Numbered from the stretch's first letter, positions 1 through 6,556 are shown. The stretch is DNA of 10,571 bases from an uncultured Saprospiraceae bacterium (GCA_937973565.1 CALJKQ010000182.1:1-10571); one strand, 5' to 3'. Made by a program: numbers and translations. Notes: a model not told the origin generated them from the sequence alone.

Positions 1-2
1 TA

Positions 3-1355
3 TCGTTATTCCCGGGATTATCGGGACTCAATGCACAGTCTGTTCAGATACAAGGTAAACTCAAACTGGATCCCAACCAAATTGCAGAATACAACGATGC
101 TTCTTACGCACTGGTTTTGGATACAGCCGATGCGGTGGCCTATAAAGAGCTGCAACTGATTGGTGTGCCTTTTACCGGTATTATTCTCAGTGAAATAGAA
201 AACAACGCCTTTCTGCTCAATGCAGGTTTCGCCAAAGTAGGTCGTGTTGTACTTCCGATAGAGGGGGATGCTTCCACGCTCGGACCGGGATCTTTTTCAG
301 ACATCACCGGTTCAAACGCTCCAATGCCTATGGCTGGCAACAATGCAGTCTGGACAGGTACTGAAATGTTGATCTGGGATTGCGACCAAAACAATGGAGG
401 AAGATATGACCCAACACAAGATCAATGGGAAGCAATTTCATCAGTATCGAGTCCATCGCAGCGAAGCCTGAGCACCGCCATCTGGACCGGAACTGAAATG
501 ATCGTGTGGGGTGGCACAGATGGTTCCGCTGTTTTTAATTCCGGGGCACGTTATGACCCTGCCAATGATACCTGGACGCCTATGTCTACTGTGAATGCCC
601 CTCCCAAGTATAGTCACAGTGCCATTTGGACAGGCACCGAAATGATCGTATGGGGTGGCGTGATTTCCTTATCGCCTTTCACCGTTTCCAACACTGGAGC
701 CAAATACAATCCTACCACCAATACCTGGACACCTATTTCATTGACCAATGCACCCAATCCTACGGTCTACCACAGTGCTATATGGACGGGCAGCGATATG
801 ATCATTCATGGCGGTCCCAACAACAACACTACCAAAAAATACAATCCCGTTAGCAACTCGTGGACAACACTGGCCCATAGTGGGGTCGTAAGGTTTTTGC
901 ATTCTGCTATATGGACAGGAACCAAGATGATCGTGTGGGGAGGAACCAATAGCTTAAACAGCCCCATACCGGGCATCAATACCGGCGGCGTGTATGATGT
1001 GGCCACCAATTCTTGGACAACAACCACACTTACCAATGCTCCGTCTCAAAGGTTAGCACATAGTGCTGTTTGGACAGGCCAGGAGATGATCATTTGGGGT
1101 GGCTCGCATGAAGATATCGTTACCAATACAGGTGCAAGGTACCATCCTATTACCAACACCTGGATAACCACCTCCTTGACCAACTGCCCCGGTCCAAGAG
1201 CAAGTCATACCGGTATATGGACCGGCAGTGAACAAATCATTTGGGGGGGCGCTGATATCAATACCTCTTTCAACGACGGAAAAAAATACAATCCTGTCTC
1301 ATCCGGATACCTGCCTGCCGTAAACACGAGCATGTATCTCTATTCAAAAAATTAA
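3..1355 (+). CDS. Secreted Kelch-type beta-propeller protein, 5' end outside the window
   Basis: The reading frame is open from the first complete codon of the window, so the start lies upstream and about 450 residues are visible. The first residues (LFPGLSGLNAQS) look like the end of a signal peptide, with cleavage near A-Q-S, so probably only a short N-terminal piece is missing. After roughly 100 residues of unrecognised sequence come seven Kelch-like units. Each opens with (A/G)(I/V)WTG..(M/Q)I(V/I)WGG and most close with Y(D/N)P..(N/D)(T/S)W. The units start near bases 345, 477, 621, 777, 906, 1065 and 1212, a spacing of 43-53 residues, which fits a seven-bladed propeller. Such propellers usually bind proteins or glycans; no catalytic residues are evident. 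I see no T9SS sorting tail: the protein ends just after the last unit (VNTSMYLYSKN). Export is inferred from the signal-peptide remnant. The ligand is unknown. Confidence 0.85.
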   Translation, partial: SLFPGLSGLNAQSVQIQGKLKLDPNQIAEYNDASYALVLDTADAVAYKELQLIGVPFTGIILSEIENNAFLLNAGFAKVGRVVLPIEGDASTLGPGSFSDITGSNAPMPMAGNNAVWTGTEMLIWDCDQNNGGRYDPTQDQWEAISSVSSPSQRSLSTAIWTGTEMIVWGGTDGSAVFNSGARYDPANDTWTPMSTVNAPPKYSHSAIWTGTEMIVWGGVISLSPFTVSNTGAKYNPTTNTWTPISLTNAPNPTVYHSAIWTGSDMIIHGGPNNNTTKKYNPVSNSWTTLAHSGVVRFLHSAIWTGTKMIVWGGTNSLNSPIPGINTGGVYDVATNSWTTTTLTNAPSQRLAHSAVWTGQEMIIWGGSHEDIVTNTGARYHPITNTWITTSLTNCPGPRASHTGIWTGSEQIIWGGADINTSFNDGKKYNPVSSGYLPAVNTSMYLYSKN

Positions 1356-1370
1356 ACCAGATACAATACT

Positions 1371-1784
1371 ATGAGAGCTATATCGATATTGCCAAGCCCC
1401 AATGAGGCTACCATCATAGACCTTCAAAGTCGTCAGAGGCCAGCCTTAAAAGCTATGAAAAGCACAGAACATGGCATCTTTGTTTTTGACCGCGGTATAA
1501 GAATAAAAATTTGCATCAATGACATTATCATGATCAAGGCTGCCAGTAATTATTCCTATATCATATTGGAAAACCGACCCGCAATTTTCACCAGCAAAAC
1601 GATCAAACATTGGACAAATGCATTCCATTCCGATCGATTGCTGAGGATTCACAAAACTTTTCTAATCAATATTGAAAAAGTAATGGAGATGAAGTTGAGC
1701 TCGAGTGAATTAATTCTTGCGGGAAACCACAGTGCCGTATTTAGCCGGGATATGAAAAAACAATTGTTGCATTTGTACAGCTAA
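1371..1784 (+). CDS. Small LytTR-family DNA-binding regulator without receiver domain
   Basis: This 137-residue protein is essentially one LytTR DNA-binding domain (about residues 36-135) after a short unrecognised N-terminus. The LytTR signature is clear: DIIMIKAASNYSYIIL (51-66), then the core RIHKTFLINIEKV (92-104), matching the family pattern R-x-H-(R/K)-(S/T)-(F/Y)-L-(V/I)-N, and a closing SRDMKKQLLHL. Family members bind promoter DNA, usually as the output half of a response regulator. Here there is no phospho-acceptor receiver domain, so control must come from elsewhere. The gene begins 15 bases after the Kelch gene stops, which suggests co-transcription. The ATG at 1371 is chosen because it gives the shortest gap; a second in-frame ATG at 1455 would still retain the whole domain. 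No strong ribosome binding site is visible. Target genes are unknown. Confidence 0.85.
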   Translation: MRAISILPSPNEATIIDLQSRQRPALKAMKSTEHGIFVFDRGIRIKICINDIIMIKAASNYSYIILENRPAIFTSKTIKHWTNAFHSDRLLRIHKTFLINIEKVMEMKLSSSELILAGNHSAVFSRDMKKQLLHLYS

Positions 1785-1865
1785 AAAAGATCGGAACAAA
1801 TAGTAAACGCGATTACCTACAAAAAAAGGCAGAAATTTTAGTAAATAAAAATTATCATACCTAAG

Positions 1866-1910
1866 AAAGACCTGTTGGGAAAAAGTTCTCCGCGGGTCTT
1901 TTGCTTTTCC
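1866..1910. terminator. Hairpin between convergent units, probable terminator
   Basis: AAAGACC (1866-1872) pairs perfectly with GGTCTTT (1895-1901). The 22-base interior can form a small extra stem (GGA with TCC). On the + strand the hairpin is followed by a T-rich run broken by GC, which suits termination of the Kelch-LytTR unit. On the - strand the tail is weaker, so bidirectional action on the convergent sigma-factor operon is only possible. The remaining bases of 1785-1980 show nothing else I recognise. Confidence 0.5.
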
Positions 1911-1980
1911 CTATTTTGGTTTTCAATAAAACATCAAATCCTGCCTTTACAGGGGCTGGATGGAAAAAAAAATGATCTCG

Positions 1981-3360
1981 CTAAAAAAGTTTCCCTAAAC
2001 CCAACTGCATGCGGTAAAGCTGGCTCCTGCCTGTTTGGGTGAGATAATGATGGTAATTGCCCAGCACTTGAACAGACCAGTCATGGTAGATGGGAATACG
2101 GTATTCCAGTTGTAAGCCCAGACCTAGATGCCACTTACTTCTGGCTATGTCAGGGCTTAAGATTACTTCTTTGGGTGAAACAAAGGTATGGTTGGAATGG
2201 ATAAAATCTACATCAACGCCCCGGTGAACCAGGTACTCAGGCACAAAAGTCATGGCTGCTGTTAGTCCTTTATTCTGCCGACCATTACCATATGATATGC
2301 CCAATGGTAGTGAAAAATAGGTAAGGCTTTGTCTGGACCTGAAGTCTAAAGAAATCAATTCATTGTGACTTACCGGACTGTCTGATGACCTGATAACAAC
2401 AAGATTTGTGTTGATATTCCCCTGATCTGTGGGCAAAGAATGGTAAAAATAATTTTCGTTGTAAGCACCAAAATGTTTCTCCGAGTTGTAGTCGTAAGGA
2501 ATACTCAAATCATAATCGGTAATCAGGTTTTCCCGAATCAATGAGGGCTTTAAAAGCGCCGACCACTTGCCTTTCAAAGGAAAATATAGGTCAAAACCCA
2601 GGTTTTGCCATCGATTGTAATAGGAACCTACAATGAGTTCACTCAATGGCTCATTCTGCAACATACGCTTATTCTGGTCAAAAGGCGACATTCCCAAATG
2701 AAAGCCCATCCACAAGTCTTTTTTACTTTTTGGGTAGATTTCCTTAACAACTTCCAATGGCAAATTGACCTGAACATGACTTTTACCCGATTGTAAATTG
2801 GCTTGCCTGGAGCTTATTGGAGTAATATCATTTTCACTCCTGTTGTTTTCAATTGATGCAATACCTGATTCCTGATTTTCTGCGATGGCATTTGATGGAA
2901 AACGGTTAATAGCATTAGTTTCCGCAGTTTTTCCAAAATTAGATGGAATTGCTTTTTTGCTGTATTTTGACTTTTTTTTAGTAACAATTTCCCCGGGTGT
3001 GTAGCCTTCGGAAACATAACCTGACATTGTAGTTTTCAGATCTTTTGTAGCAGTAATTTCAGATTTAAGAGGACTATTGGCAAGTGATTCACTTTGCAAA
3101 TCATCATTGCTTGAAGAATTCGTAATGCTTTGAGTGCCTGGATGGGATTGGAATGAATCCGACAATAAAACGCAGGCAAACAAGCCGCCCAGAACAAAAA
3201 GTAACGGTAGCAGCCAAAAGACCAGGACTCGTCTTTTTTTCTTTTTTGGCAAATGTGACTTGATTCCCACCCATACTTTATCGGAAGGTTCAAGATCGAA
3301 TCCCGGCTCAGAAAATTCTTCCGGGAATGATTTTAATTTATGTAGCGGGTGGTTACTCAT
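1981..3360 (-). CDS. Inner-membrane-anchored barrel-like protein, candidate regulator of the adjacent ECF sigma factor
   Basis: The protein has 459 residues. Residues 1-44 are polar and cytoplasmic-looking, with a DKVWVGIKSHLPKKKKRR segment just before a single membrane helix (about 45-66). Residues 67-213 are a Ser/Asn/Lys-rich linker. Residues 215-459 alternate aromatic and hydrophobic residues like an outer-membrane barrel and end in QLYRMQLGLGKLF, with a C-terminal Phe typical of barrel assembly signals. A W-x-x-I-x-x-x-L motif before a basic stretch and one helix recurs, to my knowledge, in Bacteroidota proteins encoded after ECF sigma genes. The start codon overlaps the sigma stop (ATGA at 3360-3357), so translation is probably coupled. 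The inferred role is to hold or release the sigma factor at the membrane. There is no zinc-binding anti-sigma motif, so the anti-sigma role is unproven. A structural envelope protein is the alternative. Confidence 0.7.
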   Translation of the reverse strand: MSNHPLHKLKSFPEEFSEPGFDLEPSDKVWVGIKSHLPKKKKRRVLVFWLLPLLFVLGGLFACVLLSDSFQSHPGTQSITNSSSNDDLQSESLANSPLKSEITATKDLKTTMSGYVSEGYTPGEIVTKKKSKYSKKAIPSNFGKTAETNAINRFPSNAIAENQESGIASIENNRSENDITPISSRQANLQSGKSHVQVNLPLEVVKEIYPKSKKDLWMGFHLGMSPFDQNKRMLQNEPLSELIVGSYYNRWQNLGFDLYFPLKGKWSALLKPSLIRENLITDYDLSIPYDYNSEKHFGAYNENYFYHSLPTDQGNINTNLVVIRSSDSPVSHNELISLDFRSRQSLTYFSLPLGISYGNGRQNKGLTAAMTFVPEYLVHRGVDVDFIHSNHTFVSPKEVILSPDIARSKWHLGLGLQLEYRIPIYHDWSVQVLGNYHHYLTQTGRSQLYRMQLGLGKLF

Positions 3361-3917
3361 TTCGACATTTCGATTTCATTAATTAATAACTTTTTAGCAT
3401 ACACTTTGGACTTCATCAACTGGGTTTTTGAAGTGGATTCTGTGATGCCAAGCATGTCAGCAATCTCTTTGTGGCTGTAACCTTCTATATGATAAAGATT
3501 AAAAATGGTTCTATAGCCCGAGGGCATTTTTTGTATTGTTTTTAAAGTTTCTTCTAAGGTAAGGTGTGCAATGGCATCGTAATCATCCTTTAATTTTTGC
3601 TGAACAGCCGGCTCATCCACCGACTGAAATGCAATCTTCTTTTTTCTTATTGCCTGCAGACACACATTTACAGCAATTCGGGAAGACCACGTATAAAAGG
3701 TTCCCTTTTCGCGATCAAACCTGCTCAATTCATTAAAGATCTGGATAAAACTGTTTTGAAGCATATCTTCAGCTTCTTCTTTAGTTGAACAGTATCGCAG
3801 ACAAATTAGGAAAAGCCCCTTTTTGTAGGAATCATACAACCACCTGAATGCGGCCTCTGACCCATCCAAGGCAAGGAGGATATGTTTTTCTTCTTCCCTC
3901 ACAGCTTTGTTTTCCAT
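3357..3917 (-). CDS. ECF-type RNA polymerase sigma factor (sigma-70 family)
   Basis: This 186-residue protein has the usual two-domain ECF layout. Region 2 spans about 24-94 (FRWLYDSYKKGLFLICLRY, then EEAEDMLQNSFIQIF and the -10-recognising stretch FYTWSSRIAVNVCLQAIRKKK). Region 4 spans about 122-178, with the helix-turn-helix GYSHKEIADMLGITESTSK that reads the -35 element. There is no region 3 or extra C-terminal domain. ECF sigmas direct core polymerase to a small set of promoters, often including their own, and are normally held inactive by a partner encoded next door. The next gene overlaps the stop by 4 bases and is the candidate partner. The start is uncertain. The ATG at 3917 lies only 4 bases downstream of the putative -10 box, so GTG codon 6 at 3902 is a serious alternative that still leaves a normal ECF N-terminus (VREEEKHILLALDGSEAAF). 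Confidence 0.93.
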   Translation of the reverse strand: MENKAVREEEKHILLALDGSEAAFRWLYDSYKKGLFLICLRYCSTKEEAEDMLQNSFIQIFNELSRFDREKGTFYTWSSRIAVNVCLQAIRKKKIAFQSVDEPAVQQKLKDDYDAIAHLTLEETLKTIQKMPSGYRTIFNLYHIEGYSHKEIADMLGITESTSKTQLMKSKVYAKKLLINEIEMSK

Positions 3918-3921
3918 ATAC

Positions 3922-3953
3922 GATATATGCGTTATGATTTTAAATGGTTGCCT
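3922..3953 (-). promoter_or_regulatory. Putative ECF promoter of the sigma factor operon
   Basis: Read on the - strand this is AGGCAACC (3953-3946), 15 bases, then GCATATATC (3930-3922). The same two boxes at the same spacing face the other way before the fasciclin gene. The CAACC part carries the AAC core common to -35 elements of ECF sigmas. The arrangement suggests autoregulation by the sigma factor. The -10 box ends 4 bases before the annotated ATG. Confidence 0.6.
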
Positions 3954-3977
3954 GTGAGTTAAAAAAAATATTCACAG
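3952..3977. repeat. Inverted repeat abutting the sigma-operon -35 box
   Basis: CTGTGA (3952-3957) and TCACAG (3972-3977) are perfect reverse complements separated by 14 AT-rich bases. The first arm overlaps the outer edge of the -35 box of the - strand promoter by two bases. It could be a regulator site, but arms this short can occur by chance. Confidence 0.3.
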
Positions 3978-4015
3978 CACAATTTCTGACTATTAAGACA
4001 GCAAAACAAGGATTT

Positions 4016-4046
4016 TGTTTAAGAAAATGTTAAAATTACTTAAACA
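4016..4046. repeat. Inverted repeat just upstream of the fasciclin-gene -35 box
   Basis: TGTTTAAG (4016-4023) and CTTAAACA (4039-4046) form a perfect 8-base inverted repeat with a 15-base AT-rich spacer, ending one base before the AGGCAACC box. The arm centres are 23 bases apart, about two helical turns, as expected for a dimeric regulator bound on one DNA face. It is AT-rich, so chance is possible. Confidence 0.35.
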
Positions 4047-4047
4047 G

Positions 4048-4079
4048 AGGCAACCTTTTTTCGGGTTATTGCATATATC
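4048..4079 (+). promoter_or_regulatory. Putative ECF promoter of the fasciclin gene
   Basis: AGGCAACC (4048-4055), 15 bases, then GCATATATC (4071-4079) repeats exactly both boxes and the spacing found on the opposite strand before the sigma gene, while the spacers differ in sequence. The -10 box lies 27 bases before the ATG at 4107, leaving room for a short A-rich leader of about 20 bases. The inferred reader is the neighbouring ECF sigma factor. Confidence 0.6.
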
Positions 4080-4106
4080 CGTCATCGTTCACAAAAAAAA
4101 TAGGAC

Positions 4107-5225
4107 ATGAAATCGAAAATTCTACTATTCTGGGTATGGTTAATGACCACTGTTGCCCTCCATTCACAAACGGTTGTAGACATTATTGTCAATTCAAACG
4201 ACCACAATACACTTGAAGCGGCCGTAGGAGCTGCAGGCCTGGTGCCAACACTACAGGGAGATGGTCCTTTTACCATCTTTGCACCCACAGATGCCGCCTT
4301 TGCCGCTTTGCCTGCCGGTACCGTTGATGCATTACTTGCAGACCCACAAGGTGCCCTTACCGACATCCTTTTATACCATGCGGTTGGTGCCAATGCCTTA
4401 AGCAGTGACTTGTCTAATGGACAATTCATTAAAACCATCAATGGAAAATCCGTCTCCGTAAAAATCAATGCAGATGGCGTATTTATCAACAATGCAAAAG
4501 TAACCGTAGCCGATGTATTGGCTGACAATGGTGTTGTACATGTAATCGACGCGGTGATCTTACCTCCTACCACGGTTGTGGATGTGGCAGTTAATTCTCC
4601 AGTTCACACCACTTTGGTGGCTGCCGTTAGTGCTGCCGGTTTGGTACCAGCCCTGCAAGGCGACGGACCTTTTACCGTATTCGCCCCAACCGATGCTGCT
4701 TTTGCCGCTTTACCTGCCGGAACTATAGAAGCTCTGTTAGCCGACCCACAAGGTTTGCTTACACAAATACTCTTATACCATGCAGTAGCCGGTGAAGCTC
4801 TTTCTACTGACTTGTCCAATGGGCAAACCATCACCACGTTAAACGGAAAAGACATCACGGTTACCATCAACGCGGATGGTGTATTTATCAATAATGCCAA
4901 AGTTACTTTTGCCGATGTACTGGCAGACAACGGAGTTGTGCATGTAATTGATGCTGTATTGTTGCCACCCAGTGCCACCGATGAATCAAACGATAAGGAT
5001 AGGATTGCTGTTTATCCAAACCCAAGTACAAGAGGACTCACCATAGAGTCTGCCAATGGAGGATCTGTATCTGCCAAACTGATAGACCTTTATGGCAGAA
5101 TGGTAGAAAGCGGATCAGGAGAAAAAACTATATTCCTCAACTTTGATCAGGCACCCGGTACTTACTTTTTGGAAGTCAATGACGGATCACGAAATATATC
5201 CATACATAGAGTTGTAAAGCTTTGA
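4107..5225 (+). CDS. Secreted protein with two FAS1 (fasciclin) domains and a T9SS type A sorting tail
   Basis: The protein has 372 residues. Residues 1-21 are a signal peptide (MKSKILLFWVWLMTTVALHSQ). Residues 22-155 and 156-289 are two FAS1 domains of exactly 134 residues each, about 80% identical without gaps. Each carries the family motifs FAPTDAAFAALPAG, LLYHAV and NGVVHVIDAV. Residues about 299-372 are a type IX secretion sorting domain: the typical IAVYPNPS opening, then LIDLYGRMV and GTYFLEV, ending RVVKL. The protein should cross the inner membrane by Sec and the outer membrane by T9SS, ending at the cell surface or in the medium. FAS1 domains in other organisms mediate adhesion to cells or matrix; the partner here is unknown. 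The gene is divergent from the ECF sigma gene and shares its promoter boxes, which suggests control by it. The ATG is supported by the signal peptide and leader spacing. Confidence 0.93.
   Translation: MKSKILLFWVWLMTTVALHSQTVVDIIVNSNDHNTLEAAVGAAGLVPTLQGDGPFTIFAPTDAAFAALPAGTVDALLADPQGALTDILLYHAVGANALSSDLSNGQFIKTINGKSVSVKINADGVFINNAKVTVADVLADNGVVHVIDAVILPPTTVVDVAVNSPVHTTLVAAVSAAGLVPALQGDGPFTVFAPTDAAFAALPAGTIEALLADPQGLLTQILLYHAVAGEALSTDLSNGQTITTLNGKDITVTINADGVFINNAKVTFADVLADNGVVHVIDAVLLPPSATDESNDKDRIAVYPNPSTRGLTIESANGGSVSAKLIDLYGRMVESGSGEKTIFLNFDQAPGTYFLEVNDGSRNISIHRVVKL
4170..4973 (+). repeat. Two tandem 402-base units encoding the FAS1 domains
   Basis: Unit 1 (4170-4571) and unit 2 (4572-4973) are in frame, contiguous and of equal length. 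By hand count 107 of 134 residues agree with no gap. Many third-codon positions differ (for example in the shared FAPTDAAFAALPAG stretch), so the duplication is not recent despite the high protein identity. Confidence 0.85.
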
Positions 5226-5247
5226 TAAAAAACAGCTTTGTTTTTGT

Positions 5248-5284
5248 ACGCCCTGGTGCAAATGTGTGCCGGGGCGTTTTTATT
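5248..5284 (+). terminator. Rho-independent terminator of the fasciclin gene
   Basis: ACGCCC (5248-5253) pairs with GGGCGT (5272-5277). The stem continues inward through GG with CC and further G-T and C-G pairs to a six-base loop. A T-rich tail follows directly. It begins 23 bases after the fasciclin stop codon. Confidence 0.8.
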
Positions 5285-5288
5285 TAAT

Positions 5289-5317
5289 AAAAAAGCCTCT
5301 TTTCAGAGGCTTTTTTT
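5289..5317. terminator. Bidirectional terminator, mainly for sucD
   Basis: GCCTCT (5295-5300) and AGAGGC (5305-5310) form a tight stem with a four-base loop. The stem is flanked by an A-run on the left and a T-run on the right, so it works as an intrinsic terminator read from either strand. It lies 20 bases beyond the sucD stop on the - strand and backs up the fasciclin terminator on the + strand. Confidence 0.8.
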
Positions 5318-5337
5318 ATGACTTGTATTTTTATGGT

Positions 5338-6213
5338 TTATTTACCAAGCACCCTGGCCATGGTTTCTCCGATTTCGGCCGGACTCTTAACCACAACGAT
5401 GCCGTTTTCTTCCAGGATTCTCATCTTGGCTTCAGCAGTATCATCGTGTCCTCCAACGATGGCACCCGCGTGTCCCATGGTTCTTCCCTTGGGAGCGGTC
5501 TGACCGGCGATAAAACCAACCACCGGTTTTTTATTGCCGGTTTCTCTGATGTATTTGGCTGCCAGCGCTTCATAGTTGCCTCCAATTTCTCCGATCAGCA
5601 CGATGCCGTCTGTTTCCGAATCCTCCATCAACAATTTTACAGCTTCTCTGGTTGGAGTGCCTATGATGGGGTCACCTCCAATACCGATGGCAGTGGAAAT
5701 TCCCAAACCTGCTTTCACAATTTGGTCGGCTGCTTCATAGGTAAGCGTACCTGATTTGGATACCACTCCGATCCTTCCCTTTTTGAAAACAAAGCCCGGC
5801 ATAATGCCCACTTTGGCTTCTTCAGGAGTAATCACGCCCGGACAGTTGGGACCAATCAAGGTTACCGGATATTGTTCCAGATAGGCCTTTACTTTGACCA
5901 TGTCCTGTACCGGAATACCCTCCGTAATGCAGATGATGACTTTGATACCGGCTTCAGCGGCTTCCATGATGGCATCCGGTGCAAATGCAGGCGGTACAAA
6001 GATGATGGATACATCAGCTCCTGTTGCCTTTACAGCTTCCTGAACCGTATTGAACACCGGCTTATCTAAATGGGTTGTACCTCCTTTGCCAGGAGTCACA
6101 CCGCCCACTACAGGGCTGCCATATTCAATCATTTGTTCCGCGTGGAAACTACCTTCTTTTCCGGTAAAACCTTGTACAATTATTTTTGAATGCTTGTTTA
6201 CGAGTACGCTCAT
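5338..6213 (-). CDS. sucD: Succinyl-CoA ligase (synthetase), alpha subunit
   Basis: SucD with SucC converts succinyl-CoA and ADP or GDP plus phosphate to succinate, CoA and ATP or GTP in the TCA cycle, in the cytoplasm. The 291-residue length is normal for the family. Residues 15-21 (GFTGKEG) are the CoA-binding glycine-rich loop. IGPNCPG (120-126) and SKSGTLTYE (152-160) are family signatures. GEIGG (208-212) holds the conserved Glu, and GRTMGHAGAIVGG (243-255) carries the phosphorylated catalytic His at 248. The start is 3 bases after the stop of the division gene upstream, so the two are surely co-transcribed. No sucC lies in the window; the beta subunit must be encoded elsewhere. No truncation or missing catalytic residue is visible. 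Confidence 0.98.
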   Translation of the reverse strand: MSVLVNKHSKIIVQGFTGKEGSFHAEQMIEYGSPVVGGVTPGKGGTTHLDKPVFNTVQEAVKATGADVSIIFVPPAFAPDAIMEAAEAGIKVIICITEGIPVQDMVKVKAYLEQYPVTLIGPNCPGVITPEEAKVGIMPGFVFKKGRIGVVSKSGTLTYEAADQIVKAGLGISTAIGIGGDPIIGTPTREAVKLLMEDSETDGIVLIGEIGGNYEALAAKYIRETGNKKPVVGFIAGQTAPKGRTMGHAGAIVGGHDDTAEAKMRILEENGIVVVKSPAEIGETMARVLGK

Positions 6214-6216
6214 AAA

Positions 6217-6540
6217 TTATTTACTTCTTTCTATAATGAAAACTTCTTCGTTGTCTTTGTGCATAAAGTATTTCTCTCTAGCAAATTTTTCTTTGTTGTT
6301 TTCGAGGTCAATCTTATCTGCCTTGGCAATTTCGATGTTTTTTCTCAACTCTATTTTTTCATTTTCCAATCTGGAAATGGTCCTGCTAAGCTGAAAAGAA
6401 TCCCAAAAACTATGTGTATCAAAAACACCTACCCAAACTGCAAAAACAAAAGTCACAATGGTGAATTTATTGACAAATCTGGGATGGATGTGCAAATGCC
6501 GATACAGCACTTGCTGCAGTAGTTTCAAAATTGAGCCCAT
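6217..6540 (-). CDS. FtsB/DivIC family septum formation initiator (cell division protein)
   Basis: This small bitopic membrane protein has 107 residues: a short basic cytoplasmic N-terminus, one membrane helix at about 26-41 (FTIVTFVFAVWVGVFD), a coiled coil at about 46-86 rich in Leu, Glu and Lys, and a C-terminal motif (AREKYFMHKDNEEVFIIE, 87-104) typical of the FtsB/DivIC family. These proteins bind FtsL and FtsQ/DivIB at the division septum and help activate peptidoglycan synthesis. FtsB and DivIC names are used interchangeably for the Bacteroidota members, so I give no symbol. The gene lies between eno and sucD; E. coli ftsB also lies next to eno, which supports the assignment. A terminator separates it from eno, so it may have its own promoter in 6541-6655. 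Confidence 0.88.
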   Translation of the reverse strand: MGSILKLLQQVLYRHLHIHPRFVNKFTIVTFVFAVWVGVFDTHSFWDSFQLSRTISRLENEKIELRKNIEIAKADKIDLENNKEKFAREKYFMHKDNEEVFIIERSK

Positions 6541-6556
6541 TATTTAAAAATTTTGG

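Noticed and set aside
345..1310. Regular repeats in the first gene as a possible CRISPR or other DNA repeat array
   Set aside because: The repeats are in frame, vary at silent positions, and encode Kelch units of 43-53 residues; they are protein repeats.
3953..3976. TGTGA...TCACA as a CRP-type binding site
   Set aside because: CRP sites have a 6-base gap between these arms; here the gap is 14, so the match is only to the half-sites.
4082..4978. Two long open frames on the - strand inside the fasciclin gene
   Set aside because: They mirror the two FAS1 repeats, are nearly copies of each other for that reason, are rich in Ala/Thr/Ser as expected for antisense of this codon use, and match no family I know.
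5266..5754. Open frame on the + strand antisense to sucD
   Set aside because: It is overlaid on a complete, unambiguous sucD and contains the terminator sequence; it is a shadow frame.
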